Shown one piece after another: positions 26,405-34,239 of a stretch of 34,297 bases of DNA. Under the pieces are notes generated by a model. It had not been told where the DNA came from. It did not search any database and saw nothing but the letters and a program-made list of their open reading frames with translations. Origin of the DNA: Photorhabdus namnaonensis (GTDB taxonomy: Bacteria; Pseudomonadota; Gammaproteobacteria; Enterobacterales; Enterobacteriaceae); the NCBI RefSeq assembly GCF_001684335.1, contig NZ_LOIC01000042.1, forward strand, positions 23,248-57,544, written 5' to 3'. The position numbers were made by a program, and so were the translations under genes. Position 1 is the first letter of the stretch, and the number at the start of each line of letters is the position of its first letter.

Positions 26405-26612
26405 TTAAACAGCTTAGGTAACAAAAGAATTAATGTCTATCGAATGAGCATGTATAAGTATCCTTGGGAATGATTTAGCCGGATTGCACGTTTTTCTATC
26501 ATTTCTTAACGATAAAGCAGGCAAGTTACTCGCTTAACCAATGCCTGGGTAAATTAATAATCTAACAGGCGCAACTATTTACTTCCCTCTGATCACTGTC
26601 GTTGACTCAATA

Positions 26613-26634
26613 GAAAAGGAGCCAATGGCTCCTC
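26613..26634 (-). terminator. Terminator of the galU-ugd-epimerase cluster
   Basis: Stem AGGAGCC/GGCTCCT around a 3-nt loop, immediately after the epimerase stop; on the minus strand it is followed by TTTTCTATT. Confidence 0.85.
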
Positions 26635-26637
26635 ATC

Positions 26638-27651
26638 TTATTTAGACTTATGATAGAAACTCAAATACCACTCGACAAACTGCTTCACACCCTGCTTCAC
26701 AGGTGTATTTGGGGCAAACCCTATTTTTTGAAAAATGTCACTTGAATCAGCGCAGGTTGACAGAACATCACCATCTTGCATGGGCATAAAATTTTTCTTA
26801 GCCTGAATGCCTAATGATTCTTCTATGGCCTCAATAAAATCACCTAGTCTAGTTGGTTGACCATTACCAATATTATAAATACAGTAAGGGGCAGAGCTGG
26901 CAGATATTTGCCCATCTTCAACCGTCCAGCTCTCATTTGGTACAGGAATGATGTCTTGCAATCTGATTATCGATTCAACGATATCATCTATATAAGTGAA
27001 ATCTCTAACCATCTTACCGTGGTTATAAACATCAATAGGCAGCCCTGATAACATAGCCTTGGTGAACTTAAATAAGGCCATATCAGGACGTCCCCACGGG
27101 CCATATACGGTAAAAAAACGCAAGCCTGTCGTTGGCAGCTGATAAAGATGAGAGTAACTGTGAGACATTAATTCATCTGACTTTTTCGTTGCCGCATATA
27201 GTGAAACTGGATGATCAACTGAATCGTTTGTAGAAAACGGTTGCTTTCTATTTAATCCATAAACAGAACTAGAAGAAGAATATAATAAATGCTCAACATT
27301 ATTGTGACGGCAACCTTCCAAAATATTGATATGCCCTATTATATTCGAATCAATGTAAGCCATTGGGTTTTGCAACGAATAGCGAACACCCGCCTGAGCT
27401 CCTAGATGGATAACCCGCTGGAATTGGTGCCGAGAAAAAAGATCAGGAATGGCTATTCTGTCGGCTAAATCCAGCTTTTCAAATTTAAAACCTGGCTTAT
27501 CAAATAATAGATCTAACCGTGCTTGTTTGAGACTCACATCATAATAGTCATTAAGGTTGTCGATACCTACAACCTCATGCCCCATTTGTAATAATCTCTG
27601 GCTCACATGAAAGCCAATAAAACCAGCTGCGCCTGTGACTAAGAATTTCAT
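26638..27651 (-). CDS. UDP-glucuronate 4-epimerase-type NAD-dependent sugar epimerase
   Basis: 337-residue extended SDR enzyme. GAAGFIG at 7-13 binds NAD, SSSSSVYG near 125-132 and YAATKK with Tyr152 and Lys156 are the catalytic residues. HLGAQAGVRYSLQNP, RFFTVYGPWGRPDMALFKF and FTYIDDIVE are typical of UDP-glucuronate 4-epimerases (Uge/LspL group), which make UDP-galacturonate for lipopolysaccharide core or capsule. The context supports this: ugd lies eight bases upstream and makes UDP-glucuronate, the substrate, and galU before it makes UDP-glucose. The three genes thus form a linear pathway. Other 4-epimerases of the family are possible. Confidence 0.88.
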   Translation of the reverse strand: MKFLVTGAAGFIGFHVSQRLLQMGHEVVGIDNLNDYYDVSLKQARLDLLFDKPGFKFEKLDLADRIAIPDLFSRHQFQRVIHLGAQAGVRYSLQNPMAYIDSNIIGHINILEGCRHNNVEHLLYSSSSSVYGLNRKQPFSTNDSVDHPVSLYAATKKSDELMSHSYSHLYQLPTTGLRFFTVYGPWGRPDMALFKFTKAMLSGLPIDVYNHGKMVRDFTYIDDIVESIIRLQDIIPVPNESWTVEDGQISASSAPYCIYNIGNGQPTRLGDFIEAIEESLGIQAKKNFMPMQDGDVLSTCADSSDIFQKIGFAPNTPVKQGVKQFVEWYLSFYHKSK

Positions 27652-27659
27652 TGTATTAC

Positions 27660-29003
27660 TCAGATAACCGGATTAATAGATGCGCCACGACCAATCCCAT
27701 AATAAGTAAAACCCCGGGATTGCAGGCGCTCAGGATCATAGAGATTTCGGCCATCAAAGATAACCGGCGTCTTGAGAGAATCTTTTATGACATTAAAATC
27801 TGGCGCACGAAAACTTTGCCATTCAGTACAAATGATCAAAGCATCTGCCCCTTTCAGCGCCGCTTCTTTAGTCCCCATCAATAATAAATCATCGCGCTGA
27901 CCATAAATACGCTGGGCTTCCTGCATCGCCTCCGGATCGTAAGCCTGTATTTTAGCTCCCGCCTGCCATAATGCTTCCATCAAAACACGGCTCGACGCTT
28001 CACGCATATCATCGGTATTCGGTTTGAACGATAATCCCCAGACAGAAAATGTCTTACCGGACAAATCTTCACCGAAATGGCGCGTAACAAAAGAGGGCAA
28101 TTTATACTTTTGCAGTTCGTTCACTTGCTCTACAGCACGAAGAATTTTAGGCTGATAACCAATTTGCTCCGCGGTACGAATCAACGCCTGCACATCTTTT
28201 GGGAAACATGAACCACCATAACCACAGCCCGGATAGATAAAATGATAGCCAATACGGGAGTCAGAACCAATTCCTTGACGAACATGCTCAATATCAGCGC
28301 CAAGCATTTCTGCTAAATTAGATATCTCATTCATAAAACTGATTTTCGTCGCCAACATACAGTTAGCAGCATACTTCGTTAGTTCTGCGCTACGGATATC
28401 CATCACAATCATACGATCATGATTACGATTAAATGGTTCGTACAATTCATGCATCAGGTCAACGACTCTTTCATTGTCACACCCAATAATAATCCGCTCA
28501 GGGCGCATACAATCTGCAACAGCCGCTCCTTCTTTAAGGAACTCAGGGTTAGAAACCACATCAAATGAAATATCAAGATTACGTTGACGCAAAGTCTCAT
28601 TAACAACGGCATTAACTTTATCCGCGGTACCAACAGGAACCGTAGACTTATCAATAATAACCTTATAACTATCCATATGTTCCGCAATAGTACGGGCAAC
28701 CGCTGTCACATACTTTAAATCTGCTGAACCATCTTCATCAGGAGGCGTACCGACAGCAATAAATTGTAATTTACCGTGCGCAACACCGGCCTTTGCATCC
28801 GTACTAAAATTCAAGCGGCCTTCTTCATAATTTTTTTTAACCAGTGGAGCTAAACCAGGTTCAAAAATAGGAATTTGACCATTTTTCAAATTTTCAACTT
28901 TATTTGCATCTATATCAATACAAAGAACATCATGACCAACTTCAGCTAAAACCGCCGCCTGAACCAGGCCAACATAACCGATACCAAATACCGTAACTTT
29001 CAT
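27660..29003 (-). CDS. ugd: UDP-glucose 6-dehydrogenase
   Basis: Oxidises UDP-glucose to UDP-glucuronate with two NAD+. 447 residues. [21 protein letters not shown] has the NAD-binding GxGxx[14 protein letters not shown] and [10 protein letters not shown] follow, [11 protein letters not shown] with the catalytic Glu/Lys region is intact, and [14 protein letters not shown] holds the catalytic Cys266. The C-terminal UDP-binding domain has [19 protein letters not shown]-glucuronate feeds surface polysaccharides and, in many enterics, the aminoarabinose modification of lipid A. It lies between galU (23 bp) and the epimerase (8 bp), so it is co-transcribed. Confidence 0.97.
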   Translation of the reverse strand: MKVTVFGIGYVGLVQAAVLAEVGHDVLCIDIDANKVENLKNGQIPIFEPGLAPLVKKNYEEGRLNFSTDAKAGVAHGKLQFIAVGTPPDEDGSADLKYVTAVARTIAEHMDSYKVIIDKSTVPVGTADKVNAVVNETLRQRNLDISFDVVSNPEFLKEGAAVADCMRPERIIIGCDNERVVDLMHELYEPFNRNHDRMIVMDIRSAELTKYAANCMLATKISFMNEISNLAEMLGADIEHVRQGIGSDSRIGYHFIYPGCGYGGSCFPKDVQALIRTAEQIGYQPKILRAVEQVNELQKYKLPSFVTRHFGEDLSGKTFSVWGLSFKPNTDDMREASSRVLMEALWQAGAKIQAYDPEAMQEAQRIYGQRDDLLLMGTKEAALKGADALIICTEWQSFRAPDFNVIKDSLKTPVIFDGRNLYDPERLQSRGFTYYGIGRGASINPVI

Positions 29004-29026
29004 ATAATACCTAAATTCCCGTAAAA

Positions 29027-29974
29027 TTATTCTTTAACCCGATCCTGCAAAGCCACTAACCAATCAGTAAACTCTTTACCCAAAGCATGATGTTTCATAC
29101 CATACCGGACAAATGCTTGCATATAACCAAGCTTATTACCGCAATCATGGCTTACACCCTGCAAGTGATAGGCTTCCACAGACTCCTTCTCTATTAACAT
29201 CGCAATTGCGTCAGTAAGTTGAATTTCATCACCGGCGCCTGGTGCTGTTTTTGCTAATAATGGCCAAATTTTCTCGGATAATACATAACGGCCAACAATA
29301 GAAAGATTTGATGGCGCTTCTTTCGGTTCAGGTTTTTCAACCACACGCTTAATGGGTTTGCTGTCACCGGGTTGCAGATTTTCTCCCTGGCAATCGACAA
29401 TACCATAACTAGAAACCTCTTCATGAGGTACAGGTTCTACTAATATTTGGCTGGCGCCCGTTTCATTATACCGAACTAACATTTCGCTCAGATTATATTT
29501 AGTTAGATCTGTACTAAACTCATCAAGAATAACATCGGGGAGTATCACAGCAAAAGGCTCATCACCAATTAAAGGCTTGGCGCATAACACCGCATGCCCT
29601 AATCCTTTAGCAATTCCCTGACGAGTTTGCATAATGGTGACATGACTTGGACAAATAGACTGAACTTCATCCAACAACTGACGCTTCACCCTTTTCTCAA
29701 GGATAGCCTCTAACTCAAAACTGGTATCAAAATGGTTTTCAATTGAATTTTTTGATGAATGAGTCACCAAGATAATTTCGTTAATGCCAGCGGCAATACA
29801 TTCATTAACGACATACTGAATAAGAGGTTTATCCACTAAAGGCAACATCTCTTTAGGAATCGCTTTCGTAGCAGGTAGCATCCTCGTTCCCAAGCCCGCT
29901 ACTGGAATAACGGCTTTCTTTACTACCTTTCCTACTGATAGTTTTTCTACTGACGATTTGTTTACTGATAGCAT
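29027..29974 (-). CDS. galU: UTP-glucose-1-phosphate uridylyltransferase
   Basis: Makes UDP-glucose from UTP and glucose 1-phosphate. 315 residues. [34 protein letters not shown] holds the nucleotide loop, then [28 protein letters not shown] (Mg site) and VEKPEP with [10 protein letters not shown] are as in E. coli GalU. The ATG at 29974 is preceded by GGGAG at a good distance, so an extension of about nine residues compared with E. coli seems real. It is made of three five-residue repeats ([15 protein letters not shown]). First gene of the UDP-sugar cluster; in E. coli galU also lies between hns and rssB but alone. Confidence 0.96.
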   Translation of the reverse strand: MLSVNKSSVEKLSVGKVVKKAVIPVAGLGTRMLPATKAIPKEMLPLVDKPLIQYVVNECIAAGINEIILVTHSSKNSIENHFDTSFELEAILEKRVKRQLLDEVQSICPSHVTIMQTRQGIAKGLGHAVLCAKPLIGDEPFAVILPDVILDEFSTDLTKYNLSEMLVRYNETGASQILVEPVPHEEVSSYGIVDCQGENLQPGDSKPIKRVVEKPEPKEAPSNLSIVGRYVLSEKIWPLLAKTAPGAGDEIQLTDAIAMLIEKESVEAYHLQGVSHDCGNKLGYMQAFVRYGMKHHALGKEFTDWLVALQDRVKE

Positions 29975-30355
29975 TAATCTTTCTCCCGATGTTTTTTTGG
30001 CTGAAACAAATCCGTCTTCAACTCAAAATCAGTGCCGATTCTTTAATAAGGCATTATTATTACTGATTATTTTGTGTCAATAAACCGAGCGCAGAAACCG
30101 ATGCATACACTGATTTCTCTGCCCTGTTTACCCTTCTGACCACACAAAAAGTTATCACTTTTACCTGAGCAACGCTAAATCCGCTCTTTGTACCAAAGAG
30201 CGGCAAATAAAATAGCCTGATTAGATAGATTCCAAGCATAATAGGCCAAGTATACCAGCTAATTCCCTCCGATAAACAGCACCATTCTGTTTAATTACAT
30301 TACCGTGACCTAATGTTTAAAATCCATTTTAGACAAAATTCCGCCTTGGTAATAT
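29975..30355. other. Region between rssB and galU
   Basis: 381 bp between two minus-strand genes. It contains the hairpin at 30181-30203 and the galU promoter region. A plus-strand open frame of 69 codons at 30313-30522 mostly mirrors rssB and is not taken as a gene. Confidence 0.55.
30181..30203 (-). terminator. Perfect hairpin downstream of rssB
   Basis: CCGCTCTTTG and CAAAGAGCGG separated by three bases, 153 bp past the rssB stop. The T-run on the minus strand is short (ATTTAG), so termination is likely but not certain. Confidence 0.5.
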
Positions 30356-31381
30356 TCACTCAGAATACATTGAAGAAAGCATCAAATTTATTTGACTATT
30401 TGTATTCCAAATTCGACATTGCCATTCAGCACTATGCGAACAAACCTGATTCGAACAAATTGTTCTCAACGTTCCAAGAGGAATACCACTATCTAATTGG
30501 ATTTGCCGATTACCCGACTTAATACTGGCATGTAACCCTGCGGAAGTGAGCAGAACCGTTTTATTGATTGTATGATAATACCCAAGCAGCAATGGAAATT
30601 GCCCTTGTAACCCCGCACCTGCCAACAAGTTATTAATTCTATTTAGAATACCTGCCATACTGGGTAAACGCCGGGAATGGTGGACGATATGCTCTTGCAA
30701 CAAACTATTAAATACAACTCTAAGTAATAATGCTGAAATCACACCATACTCTTTTGAACGGCTAATATCTAGACAATAAAAAGCTAATTCATTGTCAGAT
30801 AACGCCGCCATATCAAGAATCAATCCTGGTTTATCAATCATATTCAATTTTCGGTAATTGACTTTACAATGAGCGATCACTTGAGACACTGGAGGTTGTA
30901 ACTGCTTAAGCATATTTAATGCTTCATCTGAATTATGCTTTAACGTTAACCAATCTTTATTCAAGTTATTCTGCTCAATCGCACCAGACATAAAGACCGT
31001 AGGATGTAAATAGGCCAACACCGATTTTTTTATCTCATTAAGATCTGAAACAGGTTTTAATAAAACATCTTTTGCTCCTAAACGAAGCACCTCATCAATT
31101 TCGGCCATCTTGTTAGTTGCTGAAATAATAATAACCGGAATACTAATACCTTCACTCGTCAATTTCGCAATAAATTCAATACCATTCATAACCGGCATAT
31201 CCAAATCACACAAAATAAGTTCAATATGAGCTTCGCGTCCCAGCACTTGTAGTGCAACAGCCCCATTAGATGCGACTAATACCTTAGCGCCCAACGTTTG
31301 CAAATACCCTGCCAGCAAAGAACAAAAAACGGGTTCGTCCTCCACAATCAGAATTTTTTTGCCTGCCAATGCCTTTTCCAT
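30356..31381 (-). CDS. rssB: Response regulator RssB, RpoS adaptor
   Basis: Delivers the stationary-phase sigma factor RpoS to ClpXP for degradation. 341 residues. The receiver domain (about 8-125) has VEDEP with acidic residues 14-16, the phosphate acceptor Asp59 in LILCDLDMPVMNG, and the switch Lys in VLLKPVSD. The C-terminal part resembles a degenerate PP2C-type phosphatase domain (LDMAALSDNELAFYCLDISR ... ALLLRVVFNSLLQEH, GIPLGT), the usual RssB arrangement, rather than a DNA-binding domain. In E. coli rssA precedes it; here rssA is missing, and ychJ diverges from it directly. Confidence 0.94.
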   Translation of the reverse strand: MEKALAGKKILIVEDEPVFCSLLAGYLQTLGAKVLVASNGAVALQVLGREAHIELILCDLDMPVMNGIEFIAKLTSEGISIPVIIISATNKMAEIDEVLRLGAKDVLLKPVSDLNEIKKSVLAYLHPTVFMSGAIEQNNLNKDWLTLKHNSDEALNMLKQLQPPVSQVIAHCKVNYRKLNMIDKPGLILDMAALSDNELAFYCLDISRSKEYGVISALLLRVVFNSLLQEHIVHHSRRLPSMAGILNRINNLLAGAGLQGQFPLLLGYYHTINKTVLLTSAGLHASIKSGNRQIQLDSGIPLGTLRTICSNQVCSHSAEWQCRIWNTNSQINLMLSSMYSE

Positions 31382-31538
31382 AAATGCGCTCCCTTACCTT
31401 AATATTGCGACCTTCACCTTTTCTTAGGTACTATCACTCATATTAGTTCAATTAAGTGACTATCATTTGTTCTCTTACGTTTCTTTGCAATAGAAAACCC
31501 ATAAAAATGGTATTTCACCCTTTACAATTGGAGTTATT

Positions 31539-32018
31539 TTGACAGAGCTATGTCCTTGCGGTAGCGGAATAGATTTTGCGGATTGCTGTTCCCCTTATCT
31601 CCAAAACATAAAATTTGCCCCAACAGCCGAATCACTGATGCGTTCCCGATACAGTGCTTATGTAAAGCACAACGCCGATTATCTTATTACCAGCTGGCAT
31701 CCTGACTGCCAGGCTGAAAAGTGGCGTCTAGATATAGAACAGAGTTTTATTGTTACCCAGTGGCTCGGACTAAATGTCATTACGGCTGAAAAAGGCAAAA
31801 ATGATAACGAAGCCTACGTTGAATTTTCAGCTTGCTTTCTTGATCAGAAATCCCAAGATAAGCAACTTATTCATGAGCGTTCACGTTTTCTTCGTATAGA
31901 CCAGCGTTGGTACTATATTGATGGTGTAAAACCCATTGATGGCGTAAAACCTCAAATTGGTCGTAATAGTCCCTGCCCATGTGGTTCAGGTAAAAAGTAC
32001 AAAAAATGTTGTGGTTAA
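31539..32018 (+). CDS. ychJ: YchJ, SEC-C zinc-motif protein (UPF0225)
   Basis: 159 residues, TTG start set by GGAGTTATT upstream and by agreement with E. coli YchJ (MSQLCPCGS). Zinc-binding SEC-C motifs occur at both ends: [16 protein letters not shown] and [14 protein letters not shown]. The middle has [22 protein letters not shown] and [17 protein letters not shown], an NTF2-like fold in the family. Near the C terminus the six residues IDGVKP occur twice in tandem where E. coli has one copy (31917-31952). Function unknown. It is followed by purU after 45 bp. Confidence 0.93.
   Translation: MTELCPCGSGIDFADCCSPYLQNIKFAPTAESLMRSRYSAYVKHNADYLITSWHPDCQAEKWRLDIEQSFIVTQWLGLNVITAEKGKNDNEAYVEFSACFLDQKSQDKQLIHERSRFLRIDQRWYYIDGVKPIDGVKPQIGRNSPCPCGSGKKYKKCCG
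31917..31952 (+). repeat. In-frame 18-bp tandem duplication in ychJ
   Basis: Units 31917-31934 and 31935-31952 both encode IDGVKP and differ at two third-codon positions. The E. coli protein has one such unit before PQFGRNDPCPCGS. Confidence 0.8.
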
Positions 32019-32063
32019 GATCGACAAACAAAAAACGCAAAATATTTAAGGACAATCCCATTC

Positions 32064-32912
32064 ATGCAACATCAACATATACAAAAGAAAATTCTACGCA
32101 CTATTTGCCCTGACGCCAAAGGACTGATCGCCAAAATTACTAATATTTGCTACAAACACCAACTGAATATCGTTCAGAATAATGAATTCGTCGATCATCG
32201 CACTGGCCGCTTTTTTATGCGTACTGAGCTTGAAGGCATTTTCAATGATGAGACATTTCTTGCTGATTTAGATGACGCGCTTCCGGTGGGTTCTCAACGG
32301 GAATTAAATAGTGCGGGGCGTCGGCGTATTGTCATTATGGTGACAAAAGAAGCGCATTGTCTTGGGGATTTGCTCATGAAAAGCGCTTATGATGGGCTTG
32401 ACGTTGAAATTGCCGCGGTTATCGGCAACCACGCAACATTACAATCGTTGGTCGAGCAATTTGGCATTCCTTTCCACTTGATTAGTCATGAAGGTTTAAC
32501 CCGTGAACAACATGATGAAAAACTGATTGCCCAGATTGACCAATACAAACCTGACTACGTGGTATTAGCTAAATACATGCGAGTACTGACGCCAGAATTT
32601 GTCCAGCATTATCCAAACCAAATTATTAACATTCACCACTCCTTTTTACCTGCATTTATCGGGGCGCGTCCTTATCATCAGGCTTATGAGAGAGGGGTAA
32701 AAATCATCGGAGCGACAGCGCATTATGTGAATAATAACCTGGATGAAGGTCCAATTATTACTCAGAAGGTCATTAACATAGACCATACATACACTGCTGA
32801 AGATATGATGAGAGCGGGCCGGGATGTTGAAAAAAATGCTCTGAGCCATGCTCTATATTGGGTTCTTGCTCAGCGGGTTTTTGTTTACAGCAACCGTACT
32901 GTAATTCTTTAA
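32064..32912 (+). CDS. purU: Formyltetrahydrofolate deformylase
   Basis: Hydrolyses 10-formyl-THF to formate and THF, giving formate to PurT and balancing one-carbon folates. 282 residues: an N-terminal ACT domain (about 8-85; RTICPDAKGLIAKITNICYKH) for glycine/methionine control, then the formyltransferase domain. There NIHHSFLPAFIGARPYHQAYERG carries catalytic Asn189 and His191, and HYVNNNLDEGPII carries Asp227. Nearly the same as the E. coli enzyme throughout. The tRNA-Tyr locus follows, as tyrT follows purU in E. coli. Confidence 0.97.
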   Translation: MQHQHIQKKILRTICPDAKGLIAKITNICYKHQLNIVQNNEFVDHRTGRFFMRTELEGIFNDETFLADLDDALPVGSQRELNSAGRRRIVIMVTKEAHCLGDLLMKSAYDGLDVEIAAVIGNHATLQSLVEQFGIPFHLISHEGLTREQHDEKLIAQIDQYKPDYVVLAKYMRVLTPEFVQHYPNQIINIHHSFLPAFIGARPYHQAYERGVKIIGATAHYVNNNLDEGPIITQKVINIDHTYTAEDMMRAGRDVEKNALSHALYWVLAQRVFVYSNRTVIL

Positions 32913-32968
32913 AACTGAATTAATTAGACCCAAAAGCAGCACACAGTAGCTACTTTTCAAGCACATGC

Positions 32969-32996
32969 TTTACAGCGGCGATTGATTTGATGTGAT
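32969..32996 (+). promoter_or_regulatory. tyrT-type promoter without its tRNA
   Basis: -35 TTTACA and -10 TGTGAT, 16 bp apart, followed by a GC-rich segment (GGCCGC). Surrounding bases TGCTTTACAGCGGCG match the E. coli tyrT promoter, a stringently controlled stable-RNA promoter. Only a leader and the last 18 bases of a tRNA-Tyr (33044-33061) follow, so the tRNA body has been deleted here. Confidence 0.8.
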
Positions 32997-33043
32997 TCTG
33001 GCCGCTGTAAGCAATAGCAGTAACTTTTCAAAAGTGACAAGTC

Positions 33044-33061
33044 ATCCTTCCCCCGCCACCA
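33044..33061 (+). pseudogene. tRNA-Tyr 3' fragment 1
   Basis: ATCCTTCCCCCGCCACCA: the 3' half of the T arm, the acceptor strand, discriminator A and CCA of tRNA-Tyr. Just before it is AGTGACAAGTC, close to the right end of the 74-bp insert seen at 34148-34221, so the deletion that removed the tRNA body ended inside that insert. Confidence 0.85.
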
Positions 33062-33089
33062 CAAACAGACCGCTTATTTATTCACAACA

Positions 33090-33503
33090 CTAAATACCGT
33101 TTTGCAATTCATGCAAAGCAGCCACTTGCAAAAAGTGGCTACGATTCTTATACAGGTTTGGACTTGCTTTAACTTGATCATCGATTTTCTTTGATAACAA
33201 ATCAGGCAGAGTGACGTTGAATTTTGTCGATTTACCTAAATATGGTTCAACATCAATGTCAATTACAGCCCATGCCCACCCTGAGTATTCTTCATCTTTG
33301 ATCCAGTAATCCAATGGCTTTGCTTCAGGGGGTAATTGGTTCATTTCGGCCAATAACTCTAAATGCCCAGAGATAGCTTCCTTGGCATTTTTTATTACAT
33401 CCTCCATTGAATCACCCGCCGAGAAACAACCTGATATATCGGGCACAACCACGCCGTAAGCGTGGTTCTCATCACCAATTTCAATCGCAATAGGATATAA
33501 CAC
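33090..33503 (-). CDS. hicB: HicB-type antitoxin
   Basis: Antitoxin that neutralises HicA and probably represses the operon. I choose GTG at 33503 (137 residues): AAGGAG lies six bases upstream and the product then begins MLYPIAIE like typical HicB. An ATG five codons earlier overlaps that Shine-Dalgarno. Residues 1-60 have the partly degraded RNase H-like HicB fold (YPIAIEIGDENHAYGVVVPDISGCFSAGDSMEDVIKNAKEAI). The C-terminal part (FNVTLPDLLSKKIDDQVKASP then NRSHFLQVAALHEL) is a ribbon-helix-helix DNA-binding domain. Second gene of a two-gene operon, 58 bp after hicA. Confidence 0.93.
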   Translation of the reverse strand: MLYPIAIEIGDENHAYGVVVPDISGCFSAGDSMEDVIKNAKEAISGHLELLAEMNQLPPEAKPLDYWIKDEEYSGWAWAVIDIDVEPYLGKSTKFNVTLPDLLSKKIDDQVKASPNLYKNRSHFLQVAALHELQNGI

Positions 33504-33561
33504 GTTATACTCCTTCAATAATTTTAAGAAATTTGATTAGTGCAGATGCAGATAAGGGGGC

Positions 33562-33741
33562 TTACAGCCCCACTTGCTTCTGTATTTTCCTAAGCAATCC
33601 CACTTTGATTTCCTGTTTGGGATGTGGAATTGTCAACAAGTCATTACGTTCAGGGTGTTTAAAATGATGATGACTCCCGTTGATTCTTACCAGTACCCAC
33701 CCTTTTTTCTCAACTTCTTTGATTAAATCTGCACTTCTCAA
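33562..33741 (-). CDS. hicA: HicA-type mRNA interferase toxin
   Basis: 59-residue toxin with a double-stranded RNA-binding-like fold that cuts mRNA. The start is a TTG preceded by GGAG at five bases, giving (M)RSADLIKEVEKKGWVLVRI, NGSHHHFKHPERNDLLTIPH and PKQEIKVGLLRKIQKQVGL. The GSHHHFKH segment carries the expected catalytic His24 and the TIPHPKQEI segment is diagnostic. The gene is easily missed because of its size and start codon. It lies upstream of hicB, the usual order. The region before it has several GGTTATT direct repeats (33765-33820 on the minus strand) that could be operator half sites. Confidence 0.93.
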   Translation of the reverse strand: MRSADLIKEVEKKGWVLVRINGSHHHFKHPERNDLLTIPHPKQEIKVGLLRKIQKQVGL

Positions 33742-33833
33742 ATCAACTCCTATCTGTTTAACCTGGCAATAACAATAACCCCAATAACTCCAAATATCAA
33801 TAAAAAATAACCTCGATAACCCTATTTAAATTA

Positions 33834-34140
33834 GGTTCGAGTTGAGCGCAGCGAAACAACAATGCGGCGCTTGCGACGCGTTGGCCCGCAGGGCGAGGAA
33901 CACAGTGACGAGTCATCCTTCCCCCGCCACCACAAACAGACTACTTATTTGCTCATAACAAGATCAATAAGGCTGGAAAATCAGCATATAGTCACTTATT
34001 TTTCAATATATGCTTTACAGTAGCGGTTCATCTTATGTGATTCCGTCCTCTGTCAACGACAATCATACTTCTCAAAATCGGGAGGGGTTCCCGAGCGGCC
34101 AAAGAGAACAGACAGTAAATCTTCCGTCACAGACTTTGAA
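33834..34140 (+). repeat. 307-bp tandem unit, copy 1 (insert + tRNA-Tyr 3' end + promoter + tRNA-Tyr 5' part)
   Basis: Starts with the T-arm bases GGTTCGA (33834-33840), a 74-bp segment (33841-33914) and tRNA-Tyr 3' fragment 2 (33915-33932). It continues through a spacer, a tyrT-type promoter and the first 60 bases of the next tRNA-Tyr. The next copy starts at 34141. The first 157 bases of both copies differ at only three positions. Confidence 0.88.
34014..34041 (+). promoter_or_regulatory. tyrT-type promoter of the interrupted tRNA-Tyr
   Basis: -35 TTTACA (34014-34019) and -10 TGTGAT (34036-34041), 16 bp apart, in the same surroundings as the promoter at 32969-32996 (TGCTTTACAG..GCGG). The tRNA begins 40 bp after the -10, comparable to the E. 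coli tyrT leader. Confidence 0.8.
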
Positions 34141-34239
34141 GGTTCGAGTTGAGCGCAGCGAAACAACAACGCGGCGCTTACGACGCGTTGGCCCGCAGGG
34201 CGAGGAACGCAGTGACGAGTCATCCTTCCCCCGCCACCA
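34081..34239 (+). pseudogene. tRNA-Tyr gene split by a 74-bp insert in the T loop
   Basis: The 5' part 34081-34147 (GGAGGGGTTCCCGAGCGGCC onward, anticodon GTA at 34115-34117) and the 3' part 34222-34239 (ending CCA) make an 85-nt tRNA-Tyr once 34148-34221 is left out. The T stem GAAGG/CCTTC and loop TTCGAAT are then perfect. Damage is also visible: A3 faces G70 in the acceptor stem, the anticodon stem has lost its two outer pairs, the base before the anticodon is A and not the invariant U33, and one D-stem pair is broken. I therefore take it as a pseudogene. A working tRNA-Tyr must be elsewhere, possibly just past the window edge. Confidence 0.85.

Noticed and set aside
30313-30522. Plus-strand open frame of 69 codons
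   Set aside because: Most of it lies opposite the 3' end of rssB, with no Shine-Dalgarno and no recognisable features.
34148-34221. Group I or other self-splicing intron in tRNA-Tyr
   Set aside because: At 74 bp it is far too short, lies in the T loop and not the anticodon loop, and shows no intron core.
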